Assembly: GCF_006716745.1 (NCBI RefSeq)
Contig: NZ_VFPP01000001.1
Location: 8,009,386 to 8,073,385 of the forward strand
DNA: 64,000 nt
Direction: 5' to 3'
Source: Saccharothrix saharensis
GTDB lineage: Bacteria > Actinomycetota > Actinomycetes > Mycobacteriales > Pseudonocardiaceae
Part shown: piece after piece, positions 26,294-35,244 of the stretch
Numbering within the stretch: position 1 is the first letter of the stretch
Layout of the letters: every line of letters starts with the position of its first letter
Position numbers and translations under genes: made by a program
The notes under the pieces: generated by a model
The model's database searches: none
What the model was told of the DNA's origin: nothing
Seen by the model: the letters and a program-made list of their open reading frames with translations, nothing else

Positions 26294-27276
26294 CGCTCCT
26301 CCCGGCTCAGCCCGCGCAACGCGGACACGACCAGCTCGCGGGTCAGCGGCACCTTGAAACGGTTGCCCCCCAACGGCGCGGCACCCGCCAGCTCCGCGTC
26401 GACCGCCCGCCGGAACACCTCGTCGTCGGCCCGCGCGCCGACCAGGACGTCCTCGGCCCGCCGCGCCCGCCACGGCCGGTGCGCCACACCGCCCAACGCG
26501 ATCCGCACGTCCCGCACGACACCGCCCTCGACCCGCAGCACGGCCGCGACGGACACCAGCGCGAACGCGAACGACGCCCGGTCGCGCACCTTCCGGTACA
26601 CCGAGCGGGCGCCCGGTGGCGGCGGGGGCAGGTCCACCGACGTGATCAGGTCGCCGGGTGCCAGCACGGTGTCGCGGTGCGGCTCGTCGCCGGGTGACCG
26701 GTGCAGCCCGACCAGCGGGACCACCCGCCGCCCCGCCGCGCCGAGCACGGCCACCTGCGCGTCGAGCGCCGCCATCGCCACCGCCATGTCCGACGGGTGC
26801 GTGGCCACGCAGTGCGCGGACGCGCCCAGGATCGCGTGGTGGCGCGTGTAGCCGCCGATCGCCGAGCAGCCCGTGCCCGGCTCGCGCTTGTTGCACGGCG
26901 TGGACGGGTCCCGGAAGTACACGCACCGGGTCCGTTGCAGCAGGTTCCCGCCGGTGGTGGCGAGGTTGCGGATCTGCCCGGACGCGCCGGACAGCAACGC
27001 CCGCGCCAGCACCGGGTAGTCCCGCCGGACCGCGGGGTGCGCGGCCAGGTCGGCGTTGCGCACGGTCGCCCCGATCCGCAGGCCGCCGTCCGGCAGCGCG
27101 TCGACGGTGTCCAGCGGCAGCCGGGTGATGTCGACCAGGACCCCGGGCGCGGCGACGCCGAGCTTCAGGTGGTCGACCAGGTTCGTGCCGCCGGCCAGGA
27201 ACGCGACCTCCGCCGACCCGGTCGCGGCGGCGACGGCGGCCTCGGGGTCGGGCGCGCGCCGGTAGTCGAACGGCAT
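26290..27276 (-). CDS. Molybdenum hydroxylase, FAD-binding subunit
   Basis: A 328-residue CO-dehydrogenase-flavoprotein-type subunit. FAD motifs LAGGTNLVDHLK (about 27-38) and TTGGNLLQRTRC (about 105-116) are clear. The extra Cys-rich insert YFRDPSTPCNKREPGTGC (about 120-137) with NKR is that of PaoB/YagS-type enzymes, where it binds a 4Fe-4S cluster; here Cys at CVYF, TPC and GTGC are present. The C-terminal domain ends the protein near FKVPLTREL. It starts with TGATG overlap to the upstream 2Fe-2S gene. Confidence 0.93.
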   Translation of the reverse strand: MPFDYRRAPDPEAAVAAATGSAEVAFLAGGTNLVDHLKLGVAAPGVLVDITRLPLDTVDALPDGGLRIGATVRNADLAAHPAVRRDYPVLARALLSGASGQIRNLATTGGNLLQRTRCVYFRDPSTPCNKREPGTGCSAIGGYTRHHAILGASAHCVATHPSDMAVAMAALDAQVAVLGAAGRRVVPLVGLHRSPGDEPHRDTVLAPGDLITSVDLPPPPPGARSVYRKVRDRASFAFALVSVAAVLRVEGGVVRDVRIALGGVAHRPWRARRAEDVLVGARADDEVFRRAVDAELAGAAPLGGNRFKVPLTRELVVSALRGLSREER

Positions 27277-27899
27277 CACCGCGCACCGTCCCGCACCGCG
27301 GCCACGATGGCGACGTACGCGCCGCACCGGCACAGGTTCCCGCTCATCCGCTCGCGGATCTCGGCGTCGGTCGGCTCCACCGGCCCGTTCAGGTCCTCCG
27401 TGACCGCGCTCGGGTGCCCGGCCGCCACCTCGTCCAGCACGCCGACCGCCGAGCACACCTGACCGGGCGTGCAGAAACCGCACTGCAGGGCGTCCCGTTC
27501 GAGGAACGCCTCCTGCACCGGGTGCAACCGCCCGCCGTCCGCGAGCCCCTCGGCGGTCGTGACGTCCGCGCCGTCGTGCGCCACGGCGAGCGCCAGGCAG
27601 GTGATCACCCGCCGGCCGTCCAGCAGGACCGTGCAGGCGCCGCACTGGCCGTGGTCACACCCCTTCTTGGGCGCGGTGGCCCCGACACCGTCGCGGAGCG
27701 CGTCCAACAGGGTCGTCCTGGTGTCCACCAGCAACCGCCTGCGCCGCCCGTCCACGCGCAGCCCGATCTCACCGTCCACGGTCCCGGCTCCTCCGACTCG
27801 GCGTTCCCCTTGGACTTCCCGCGGCGGGGCGGGCCAATCCACCGGATAGGGGACATCGGCGCGGCGTGCCGACGGCACACGACCTGGAGTCGTGGTCAT
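27276..27899 (-). CDS. Molybdenum hydroxylase, 2Fe-2S subunit
   Basis: A 207-residue ferredoxin-like small subunit. The plant-type 2Fe-2S motif is CDHGQCGACTVLLDGRRVITC (Cys near 80-101), and the four-helix domain holds the second cluster, QCGFCTPG near 138 and NLCRCGAY near 190. The first 45 residues are an unusual Pro/Arg-rich leader without twin Arg in Tat context, so export is unlikely; an internal start near residue 42 is possible. It is the first gene of the three-subunit operon and passes electrons from the molybdenum site to FAD. Confidence 0.93.
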   Translation of the reverse strand: MTTTPGRVPSARRADVPYPVDWPAPPREVQGERRVGGAGTVDGEIGLRVDGRRRRLLVDTRTTLLDALRDGVGATAPKKGCDHGQCGACTVLLDGRRVITCLALAVAHDGADVTTAEGLADGGRLHPVQEAFLERDALQCGFCTPGQVCSAVGVLDEVAAGHPSAVTEDLNGPVEPTDAEIRERMSGNLCRCGAYVAIVAAVRDGAR

Positions 27900-27976
27900 C
27901 CGATGTATGCACTACCCTTACCCGCAGACCGGGCAACCGGACCGCTAAGTCGCGGTCATAGATCGGACGTCTTGGG

Positions 27977-30295
27977 GTGGCTGAGGTGGATCAGCGAGGG
28001 CTCGTGCTCTGGTACGACGAGCCGGCGGACGACTGGGAGACCCGGTCGCTGCCCATCGGCAACGGCGCGCTGGGCGGCGGCGTGTTCGGCGGGGTGGCGC
28101 GGGAGCGGGTGCGGCTCAACGAGAAGACCCTGTGGACCGGCGGGCCCGGGTCGTCCCAGGGGTACGACTTCGGCAACTGGACCAGCCCGCGGCCGGGGGC
28201 GCTCGACGGCGTCCGCCAACTGGTCGAGCGGGACCGGTGGGTGGCGCCGGAGACGGTCGCCGCAGCGCTGGGGCAGGCGCGCCGCGGGTTCGGCGCTTAC
28301 CAGCCGTTCGGTGAACTGGTCCTGGCGCTCACCGATCCACCCGCCGAGGTCACCGCCTACCGCCGGGACCTGGACCTGTCCCGCGCGGTCGCGTCGGTGG
28401 CGTACGAAGCGGACGGTGCGCGGTACACGCGGGAGTACTTCGCGAGCGCGGTCGACGGCGTGCTCGTGGCCCGGCTGTCCGCGGACCGCCCCGGCCGGAT
28501 CGGCTTCACCGCCTCGATCACCGCGCCGGACAACCGAACGCAGCTGTGCACGGCTCACGGCGGCCGTTCCATTCTCACCGGGACGTTGCACGACAACGGG
28601 ATGCGCTTCGAATCCCACCTCCGCCTGCTCAACGAGGGCGGCACGCGCACCGACCACGAAGACGGCACGATCACCGTGGCCGGTGCCGACAACGTGGTGC
28701 TGGTGTTCGCCGCGGGCACCGACTACGCCCCGGACCACCCGACCTACCGCGGCCCGGACCCGCACGACCGCGTCCGGCGGACCGTCGACGCCGCCTCCGC
28801 GCAGGGCTGGCACCGGCTGCTCGACGCCCACCTGCGCGACCACCGCGCGTTGTTCGACCGCGTGCGCCTGGACATCGGCCCGCAGCTGGTGGACGTGCCC
28901 ACCGACGACCTCCTGCGCGGCTACCCCACCGCCCCGCCGCCGTTCCGCCGCGCGCTGGAAGCCCTCTACTTCCAGTACGGCCGCTACCTGCTGATCGCCT
29001 CGTCCCGCCCCGGCACGCTGCCCGCCAACCTCCAGGGCGTGTGGAACGACTCGGTCGCGCCACCGTGGAGCGGCGACTACCACGTCAACATCAACCTGCA
29101 GATGAACTACTGGCCCGCCGAGACGACGAACCTCGCCGAGACCACCGGTCCGCTGTTCGACTTCGTGGACGCCCTGCGCGAACCGGGCGCCGTCACGGCC
29201 CGCGAGCTGCACGGCAACCGCGGCTGGGTCGTCAACAACGAGACCAACCCGTTCGGCTTCACCGGTGTGCACGACTGGGCGACCGCGTTCTGGTTCCCCG
29301 AAGCCGGCGCGTGGCTGGCGCACCACTACTTCGAGCACTACCTGTTCACCCGGGACGAGGAGTTCCTGCGCGAACGCGCCTACCCGGTGATGAGGGAACT
29401 CGCCGAGTTCTGGCTCGACGCGCTGGTGGTCGACCCGCGTGACGGCACGCTCGTCGTCACGCCCTCCTACTCGCCCGAGCACGGCGACTTCTCCGCCGGC
29501 GCGGCCCTGTCGCAGCAGATCGTCCGCCAGTTGTTCGCCCACGTCGCCGCCACCGCCGACGAGGTGGGCGACGCCGCGTTCGGCGCCGAGGTGCGCCAGG
29601 CGCTCGAGCGGATCGACCCCGGCACCCGGATCGGCTCCTGGGGCCAGCTCCAGGAGTGGAAGGAGGACCGGGACGACCCGGCGAACACCCACCGGCACGT
29701 GTCGCACCTGTTCGCCCTGTTCCCCGGCACCGGGATCAGCCCGCGCACGACACCGGAACTCGCCGCCGCCGCGAGGACCTCGCTCACCGCGCGGGGCGAC
29801 GGCGGCACCGGGTGGAGCAAGGCCTGGAAGATCAACTTCTGGGCGCGGCTGCTCGACGGCGACCACGCGCACCGCATGCTGGCCGAGCAGCTCGTCGGCA
29901 GCACCCTGCCGAACCTGTGGGACACCCACCCGCCGTTCCAGCTCGACGGCAACTTCGGCGCGACCGCCGGCGTGGCCGAAATGCTGCTCCAGAGCCACGA
30001 CGGCGTGGTGCACGTGCTGCCGGCGCTGCCGGGGGAGTGGCCCGACGGGTCGTACACCGGGCTCCGTGCCCGCGGTGACGTCACGGTCGACGCGACGTGG
30101 TCCGACGGCGCGGCCCGCGAGATCGCCCTGACCACCGGCCGGGACGGCCCCCTCACCGTGCGCGGCACCCTGTTCGGCGGGGACTTCCGGCTCGTCGACG
30201 CCCGGACGGGCACGCCGGTCCCGCACCACCGCGACGGCGACTCGACCACCTTCACCGCTCACGCCGGCCACCGCTACGTGGCCACGGCCCGGTGA
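27977..30295 (+). CDS. Glycoside hydrolase family 95 (alpha-L-fucosidase type)
   Basis: A 772-residue GH95 enzyme without signal peptide. The N-terminal beta domain opens LVLWYDEPADDWETRSLPIG, the family start; the (alpha/alpha)6 catalytic domain contains PANLQGVWND, NINLQMNYWPAE (near 375), the VTPSYSPEHG loop (near 497) with the catalytic Glu, and HRHVSHLFALFPG. GH95 inverts alpha-1,2-fucosyl or alpha-galactosyl linkages; here Asn/Asp pairs are retained as far as I can see. Cytoplasmic location suggests action on imported oligosaccharides. It is divergent from the hydroxylase operon and convergent with 30301-30942. Confidence 0.93.
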   Translation: MAEVDQRGLVLWYDEPADDWETRSLPIGNGALGGGVFGGVARERVRLNEKTLWTGGPGSSQGYDFGNWTSPRPGALDGVRQLVERDRWVAPETVAAALGQARRGFGAYQPFGELVLALTDPPAEVTAYRRDLDLSRAVASVAYEADGARYTREYFASAVDGVLVARLSADRPGRIGFTASITAPDNRTQLCTAHGGRSILTGTLHDNGMRFESHLRLLNEGGTRTDHEDGTITVAGADNVVLVFAAGTDYAPDHPTYRGPDPHDRVRRTVDAASAQGWHRLLDAHLRDHRALFDRVRLDIGPQLVDVPTDDLLRGYPTAPPPFRRALEALYFQYGRYLLIASSRPGTLPANLQGVWNDSVAPPWSGDYHVNINLQMNYWPAETTNLAETTGPLFDFVDALREPGAVTARELHGNRGWVVNNETNPFGFTGVHDWATAFWFPEAGAWLAHHYFEHYLFTRDEEFLRERAYPVMRELAEFWLDALVVDPRDGTLVVTPSYSPEHGDFSAGAALSQQIVRQLFAHVAATADEVGDAAFGAEVRQALERIDPGTRIGSWGQLQEWKEDRDDPANTHRHVSHLFALFPGTGISPRTTPELAAAARTSLTARGDGGTGWSKAWKINFWARLLDGDHAHRMLAEQLVGSTLPNLWDTHPPFQLDGNFGATAGVAEMLLQSHDGVVHVLPALPGEWPDGSYTGLRARGDVTVDATWSDGAAREIALTTGRDGPLTVRGTLFGGDFRLVDARTGTPVPHHRDGDSTTFTAHAGHRYVATAR

Positions 30296-30300
30296 AGGCC

Positions 30301-30942
30301 TCAGCGTCCAGGGCCGGCGGTCCGGTCGTCCCAGTGGCGCGCCGCCGGCCGCCGGAACTCGTCGTCAAAGATCGGGAGCGTGGTGTACTCGAGCAGCATG
30401 TCGTAGGTCGGCCGCCGGCCCTCCGACGTCCACAGCTCGTCCTGGTTGGGCGAGCGCTTGGCCAGGAAGAGGCAGTTGTCGAGGTCGTAGACGTCGTCGT
30501 CGCGGAAGACCGCCTGGTAGTCGTGGACCTGGTCGTCGAACCTGCGCGCTCTCCCCACCTTCACGGCGACGTAGCGGGAACTGCGGGAACGGCGCTCCCC
30601 GAACTCCTGCACCCACCAGTCGGGCTCCAGCCGCCCGAGCCGGTCGGTGGGCTGCCACGCCGGCCCCTCCCGCTCGACCCGGGCCGGCGGCACCGCGTAG
30701 CGGTGGTCCGGCGACAGCTCGTCCGCCACCGCCACCGCGACCGCGGACCGCGGGTCGACCATGTCGGCCGCGTGCCGGAACACCGCGAAGCCGCCGTCCT
30801 CGTACCTCTCCCGTGACGACGGCGGAGGTGGTTCCCCGGGCCGCTCGGCGTCGATCCGGCGGGTGAACCGCTCCACCTCGGCCAGGGGCACCTCGTGGTA
30901 GACGTCGTCGGAGTCGCGTTCGCCCGCCCTGGACAGGGTCAT
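30301..30942 (-). CDS. Uncharacterised acidic protein
   Basis: A 213-residue, charged, Trp-rich soluble protein I do not recognise. Visible features are a helical first 40 residues with VPLAEVERFTRRID, a WWVQEFGERR segment near 125, and a conserved-looking tail with NQDELWTSEGRRPTYDMLLE. No membrane helix or signal. The ATG at 30942 lies in another frame of the lyase remnant just upstream, and third-position composition switches from that frame to this one at the ATG. It could be a full gene of its own; some Streptomyces genomes hold similar orphan proteins. Confidence 0.65.
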   Translation of the reverse strand: MTLSRAGERDSDDVYHEVPLAEVERFTRRIDAERPGEPPPPSSRERYEDGGFAVFRHAADMVDPRSAVAVAVADELSPDHRYAVPPARVEREGPAWQPTDRLGRLEPDWWVQEFGERRSRSSRYVAVKVGRARRFDDQVHDYQAVFRDDDVYDLDNCLFLAKRSPNQDELWTSEGRRPTYDMLLEYTTLPIFDDEFRRPAARHWDDRTAGPGR

Positions 30943-30954
30943 GGCTCCGCGTCC

Positions 30955-31190
30955 ACCTGCCGTGACCCTCGTACCGCTCCTCGTGGTGATGAGTGATCGA
31001 GCGGTGGAGGGTCCGGGCGTCGCGGCCGTCGGCCCTGCCGAACCCGGTGGTGCCGCTCTCGTGGATGTCGAACACCTCCAGGCCCGCCCGGTCCGGCACG
31101 AAGTCGCCCACGTGCGGCGCGTCACCGTGCCCGAGCCGCGTGGTGTGGAGGCCGCCCACGACGTTCGACGCGGGCAACATCGACGACTTC
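30955..31190 (-). pseudogene. Remnant of a PL11 rhamnogalacturonan lyase
   Basis: About 75 codons with strong coding composition read GHGDAPHVGDFVPDRAGLEV followed by FDIHES, matching the LGHGDAxHxGDxxPDRPGLEVFxVHE block of family 11 polysaccharide lyases (YesW/RGL11, rhamnogalacturonan backbone cleavage). Those enzymes are about 600 residues; nothing else of the enzyme remains on either side, and the frame ends without a stop in the neighbouring gene. I infer a decayed fragment left by deletion. Confidence 0.6.
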
Positions 31191-31199
31191 GACTTCCGA

Positions 31200-31517
31200 C
31201 TAGGTCTGCCACCGCGAGAGGGCGACGAGGACCAGCACGAAGACCGCCACGACGGCCCCGAAGCCGACCAGGCCCGCCAGCAGGAAGCCGGTGCCGACCG
31301 AGTTCCACGGCGGCCGGAGGAACTTCAGCGCGCTGCCCAGCACGATCGCGCCGACCGCGACCCCGATGAACGCGTACGCGTACTCCCCGCCGCGCCAGCC
31401 CGCGTCCGCGAAGTACCCGGTCCGGTACGCGGCCACCACCGCGACCAGCAGCACGGCCGGCACCACGAACCCGGCGAAGGCCGCGCCGGGCCGTTTCCGA
31501 TGCTCCACGTCGTTCAC
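31200..31517 (-). CDS. Small three-helix membrane protein
   Basis: A 105-residue protein from GTG 31517 with three predicted membrane helices (about 12-35, 47-66, 75-102) separated by short loops; the first loop has YRTGYFADAGWRGGEYAY. No family recognised. No downstream partner other than the lyase remnant. Its third-position composition supports coding. Confidence 0.65.
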   Translation of the reverse strand: MNDVEHRKRPGAAFAGFVVPAVLLVAVVAAYRTGYFADAGWRGGEYAYAFIGVAVGAIVLGSALKFLRPPWNSVGTGFLLAGLVGFGAVVAVFVLVLVALSRWQT

Positions 31518-31598
31518 CCGGCCAGTCTGACCGGCGGTCCCGTCCCGGCGCATGAGTAGCACTACGCGCACCGCGCGGCACCCGGTGACCCGGACGGA

Positions 31599-31634
31599 CC
31601 GGCGGCCCGGAGCGTGGGTGCTCCGGGCCGCCGG
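31599..31634. terminator. Terminator after the cellulase gene
   Basis: A 15-bp perfect stem (CCGGCGGCCCGGAGC) with loop GTGGGT, 18 bases beyond the cellulase stop on the minus strand. Confidence 0.75.
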
Positions 31635-31651
31635 CGGCCGTGCGGGAGGGG

Positions 31652-33730
31652 TCAGGCGGTGGTGCCCGTGACCGACGTGCCCGACTTGGTGACGTAGTAG
31701 GTCAGCTTGGCCCCGCTCCAGTAGTGGAACGTGAGCGTCACCCGCGAGCCGTCCGTGACCTCGGCGAAGAACTCCGGCTTCAGCACGGTGGTGCCGGCGG
31801 TGTAGTCCGGCGCGAACGTGACGTCGAACTCCTTGAAGGAGGTCCAGTTGTGCGGGCCGGCGTTGCTGCCGTCCGCGTACTTGGCCTCCATCGTGGCCAC
31901 CTGGTCGCCGCGGAACTGCGTCGGGATGGCGAACGCGCTCGTCGTCCCGGTCGCGTTCGACAGCACCGGCGTGTCGTAGGTGACCAGGTTGATCCGCCAC
32001 GGCACGCCCGCCGAGAACCGGGCCGACAGCGTCGCGTTCGTGCCGTACGCCCGCGACCCGCTCAACCGGGTGATCGTCGCCGCCTTGATGGTGAGCTGGT
32101 CGCCGCTGACGGTGTAGTCCGTGCCGTTGACCAGGTCGGCGGTGCCGTGGCGCAACCCGACGAACGACGTGCCGTTCAGGTTGAGCGTCAGCGCCTTGTC
32201 GGTGACGGCCGCGGACTTGGCGCTGAACACCTGGTCCGACGACGCCGTGCCGGACCGGGTCGTCCAGCTCGACTTGATCTGCGCGATCAGCTCCGGGTCG
32301 CTCCACTGGAACGAGGTGCGGCCGAAGTGCTGACCGTTGTCCCACAGCATGGTGGTGATCTTCTTCGCGCGGGCGTAGTGGCCCAGGAACTCGAAGAACT
32401 TCAGCTTCTCGCCCTGCTGGATGGTGCCCGTGTGCCGGTCGAAGCCCAGCAGTCCGTACTCGCCGAGGATGACCGGGATGCCGCGCGCCACGAACGCGTT
32501 GGCCACGCGGTCGAACGAGTCGGTCAGGTCCTTCTGCACGGTGGCGTCGAACTTGGTCCCACCCGCCACGTTCACGCTGAACGGCCAGTAGCCGTAGAAG
32601 TGGAACGTCGCGATGAGGTTCGGGTCGTTGAGCGTGGTGAAGGTGGCCACGAGCTCGTCCACTCGCGCCTGCTCCGACGACGTGTGCAGGGTCGGCAGCA
32701 CCAGCAGGCGGGTGGCGTTGTTGCCGCCCGAGCCGCGCACGATCCGGTGGAACGACGTGTTCAGCTCGTGCAGGAGCTGGGCGTTCTGCGCGTCACCCGA
32801 GCTGTTGGCGAACTGGGGCTCGTTGACGCTCTCCAGCATGAGCTTCGGCGAGGCGTCCCGGAACGCGGTGGCGATCTGCGTCCACGCCGCGTTGTAGCGG
32901 GCCAGCACGGTCGTCCGGTCCGTCGGCATGGCGTTGATCCACTGCCACGAGTCGTGGTGGATGTTGATCATCACGTAGAACCCGTCGGCCAGCGCCCAGC
33001 CCACGACCTCCTTGACGCGCGCCAGGTAGGCCGCGTCGATGGTGTAGCTCGGCGCGCCGCCCTGGTGCGCGCTCCACGTGACCGGGATGCGGATGCTCTT
33101 GAAGCCCTGGGCCCGGACGTTGTCCAGCAGCGCCTCGGTGATCCGCGGGTTGCCCCAGGCGGTCTCGTCGGTGCCGACCGCGTCGAGCGAGTTGCCCAGG
33201 TTCCAACCCGGCTGCATCTCCGCGACCCTCGCCATGGCGTCGCCCGCCGGCGGAGTCGTGGTCGTGGTGGTCGTCGTCGTGGTGGTCGTGGTGTTACCGG
33301 TGCAGGTGACGCCGTTGAGCGCGAACGACGTGGGCGCGGTGTTCGAACCCGTCCACGAGCCGTTGAAGCCGAACGAGACCGTCGCGCCGGTGGCGATGTT
33401 CGGGTTGTAGCCGACGTTGGTGGCGGTGACCTGGCCGCCGGACGCCGTCACGGTCGCGTTCCACGCCTGGCTGACGGTCTGGCCGGACGGGAACGCCCAC
33501 GTGAGCCGCCACCCGCCGGTGATCGGGTCGCCCAGGTTGGTGATGGCGACGTTGCCGGTGAAGCCGCCCTGCCACTGGCTGGGCACCGAGTACGCCACCC
33601 GGCACCCCGCCGCGGCCTGGGCGTCGGTCACCGCGACAACACCCATGCCCGCGAGCAACGAGGCCATTCCGGTGGCCAGCAGGCCAACCCGCCAACGGAT
33701 TTTTCTCAGCTTGTCGCGCATATCGGCCAT
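31652..33730 (-). CDS. Secreted GH5 endoglucanase with N-terminal CBM2
   Basis: A 692-residue modular enzyme. Residues 1-40 are a signal peptide ending TDAQAAA. A CBM2 (about 41-145) has the Cys near each end (GCRVAY and VTCTG) and surface Trp residues, including WQGGF and WRLTW. A linker of 13 Thr plus PP follows. The GH5 barrel (about 165-490) shows NIHHDSW, the acid/base Glu in ESVNEPQ and the nucleophile Glu in VILGEYG. A C-terminal pair of beta domains (about 500-692) resembles the X2 and CBM46-like modules of GH5_4 enzymes. It would hydrolyse beta-1,4-glucan outside the cell. AGGAG lies well placed before ATG 33730; operator-like repeats lie upstream. Confidence 0.93.
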   Translation of the reverse strand: MADMRDKLRKIRWRVGLLATGMASLLAGMGVVAVTDAQAAAGCRVAYSVPSQWQGGFTGNVAITNLGDPITGGWRLTWAFPSGQTVSQAWNATVTASGGQVTATNVGYNPNIATGATVSFGFNGSWTGSNTAPTSFALNGVTCTGNTTTTTTTTTTTTTPPAGDAMARVAEMQPGWNLGNSLDAVGTDETAWGNPRITEALLDNVRAQGFKSIRIPVTWSAHQGGAPSYTIDAAYLARVKEVVGWALADGFYVMINIHHDSWQWINAMPTDRTTVLARYNAAWTQIATAFRDASPKLMLESVNEPQFANSSGDAQNAQLLHELNTSFHRIVRGSGGNNATRLLVLPTLHTSSEQARVDELVATFTTLNDPNLIATFHFYGYWPFSVNVAGGTKFDATVQKDLTDSFDRVANAFVARGIPVILGEYGLLGFDRHTGTIQQGEKLKFFEFLGHYARAKKITTMLWDNGQHFGRTSFQWSDPELIAQIKSSWTTRSGTASSDQVFSAKSAAVTDKALTLNLNGTSFVGLRHGTADLVNGTDYTVSGDQLTIKAATITRLSGSRAYGTNATLSARFSAGVPWRINLVTYDTPVLSNATGTTSAFAIPTQFRGDQVATMEAKYADGSNAGPHNWTSFKEFDVTFAPDYTAGTTVLKPEFFAEVTDGSRVTLTFHYWSGAKLTYYVTKSGTSVTGTTA

Positions 33731-33932
33731 GACGCTCCTCGTAATCGCATGCGGCAGCGGGAGGGGTGGGAACCGAACGCACGCGGGCGACGAGGCCGGC
33801 CGCAGTGGGAATCCAGATGCGCCGGTCGCCGCACGGCGCACCCGCACGCCACGACCGTCGGACCGGGCGCGGCGGCGTGTTCCAGCGCTGCCTCGCCATG
33901 ATGTTGGCGGTAACGGATCGGTGACGCAAGGG

Positions 33933-34051
33933 TTTCGACGGTAATCGACTGGGCGGCGATCGCGGCCATTTCGAAATCGTCCCCGGAAGTCGACCGCATT
34001 CGACGGGGGACCCGGTCGGCGTTCGACGGATCCGTCGAATGAATTCGACGG
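33933..34051. promoter_or_regulatory. Cluster of TTCGACGG repeats and an 18-bp palindrome
   Basis: TTCGACGG occurs at 33933, 33999, 34022 and 34044; its complement CCGTCGAA is at 34032. The copies at 34022 and 34032 form the perfect palindrome TTCGACGGATCCGTCGAA. The cluster lies in the 430-base gap between the divergent cellulase and substrate-binding-protein genes, so it may bind their regulator. No CebR-type box is visible. The rest of the gap (33731-34162) holds no gene. Confidence 0.5.
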
Positions 34052-34162
34052 TGGTTGGTCGACGAGCCCCTTCGTCGATCGCGGACGCCGTCGGTGGCGG
34101 GGTGCCCGACCGGCCGGGGGATCACCCGATGGTGGCGTCGCTGCGGTCGCTAGGGTGCCGCC

Positions 34163-35209
34163 GTGGCACGCCCCGGGATCGGCGTCGTCCTCGCGACGAC
34201 CGGACGCCTCGCGCCGCTCGGCGCGCCGCTCGAGTACGTCGCCACCGGCCTGCCGTGGCCCGCCGAGGTGGTGGTGCGCGACAGCGGTTCGACGCCCGAG
34301 GGCGCCCGTGCGGCGACCCGGTCGCTGGTGGAGGCGGGCGTGCGGGTCGTGGTCACGCTGGGCGGCACGGCGACGCTGCCCGCGGTGGTGGACGCCTGCG
34401 CCGCGCACGGCGTGCCGTGCGTGTCCACGACGTTGCCGTGGCAGGTGTTCGACGCCGGTCGGCGACCGGGCCCGGCGTTCCACTTCTGCTGGGGGCTGGA
34501 CGACATCGCGGCCGTGTTCGCCGACCTCTGGGAGCGGCTGGGCCCGGCGCGGACCGTCGGCTGCGTGTGGAACGACGGTCCGCAAGGTGTCGCGCTGCGG
34601 CGCTGGTTCGCCCCGGTCGCCGCCGCGCGCGGGCACCACCTGGTCGACCTGCCGTACCGGGAGGCCGGCGGCGTCGTGCCCGCCGTCGGCGACCTGGAGG
34701 TGGTGACCGGCGCCGCGACCGCCGCCGACCTGGCCGCCGTGGTCCGTGCCCGGCGACCCCGGCTGGTCACGTGCTCGCGGTGGCTCACCTACCCGTTCGG
34801 CGTGGCCCGGCACGGCCTGGACCGGGTCGCCACGATCGTGTCGTGGACGCCGGCGCACGAGCACGTCGGTCGGGACGGGCGGACACCGCGCGACCTGGCT
34901 CGCGCGTACGAGGGGGCCACCGGGTCCCCGTGGCTGCAACCGCTCGGGCCGGCGCACGCGTTGTTCGAGGTGGCCGTGCACGCGGTGAGCGAGGCGGACG
35001 GGCCGGGCGCGGTCGCCGACGTGCTGGCGTCCACCCGGTTGGCCACGATCGCCGGCGTGCTCGACTGGACCGCCGGTCCCGCGCCCGGCGTGGCCGTCGT
35101 CCCGTTGGCGGGCGGCCAGTGGCGCAACGGCCCGCGCCCGGAGCTCGCCGTGGTGGACAACCGCCGCTCGCCGCTCGTGCCGGTGTCGGGTGATCTGGCG
35201 GTCGACTAG
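34163..35209 (+). CDS. Type 1 periplasmic-binding-protein-like sensor, no signal
   Basis: A 348-residue protein with the two-lobe fold of branched-chain amino acid/amide-type binding proteins: GIGVVLATTGRLAPLGAPLE opens lobe 1, VTLGGTATLPAVVDACAAHG forms the first ligand loop and FGVARHGLDRVATIVSWTPA lies in lobe 2. It lacks a signal or lipobox, so it would be cytosolic, perhaps a sensor or an importer part of unusual type. AGGGTG precedes GTG 34163. No permease or ATPase is adjacent. It is divergent from the cellulase. Confidence 0.72.
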   Translation: MARPGIGVVLATTGRLAPLGAPLEYVATGLPWPAEVVVRDSGSTPEGARAATRSLVEAGVRVVVTLGGTATLPAVVDACAAHGVPCVSTTLPWQVFDAGRRPGPAFHFCWGLDDIAAVFADLWERLGPARTVGCVWNDGPQGVALRRWFAPVAAARGHHLVDLPYREAGGVVPAVGDLEVVTGAATAADLAAVVRARRPRLVTCSRWLTYPFGVARHGLDRVATIVSWTPAHEHVGRDGRTPRDLARAYEGATGSPWLQPLGPAHALFEVAVHAVSEADGPGAVADVLASTRLATIAGVLDWTAGPAPGVAVVPLAGGQWRNGPRPELAVVDNRRSPLVPVSGDLAVD

Positions 35210-35244
35210 CTGATCGCGCGGGTGGGCGGTGTCCGTCGACCGGG

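Noticed and set aside
24269-26851. An 860-codon plus-strand frame over the molybdenum hydroxylase genes
   Set aside because: His/Arg/Val-rich antisense of three well-conserved subunits.
27956-30271. A 771-codon minus-strand frame over the GH95 gene
   Set aside because: Antisense; GH95 motifs on the plus strand are unambiguous.
34163-35209. ABC importer component with a lost partner operon
   Set aside because: No signal, lipobox, permease or ATPase nearby, so I kept only the fold description.
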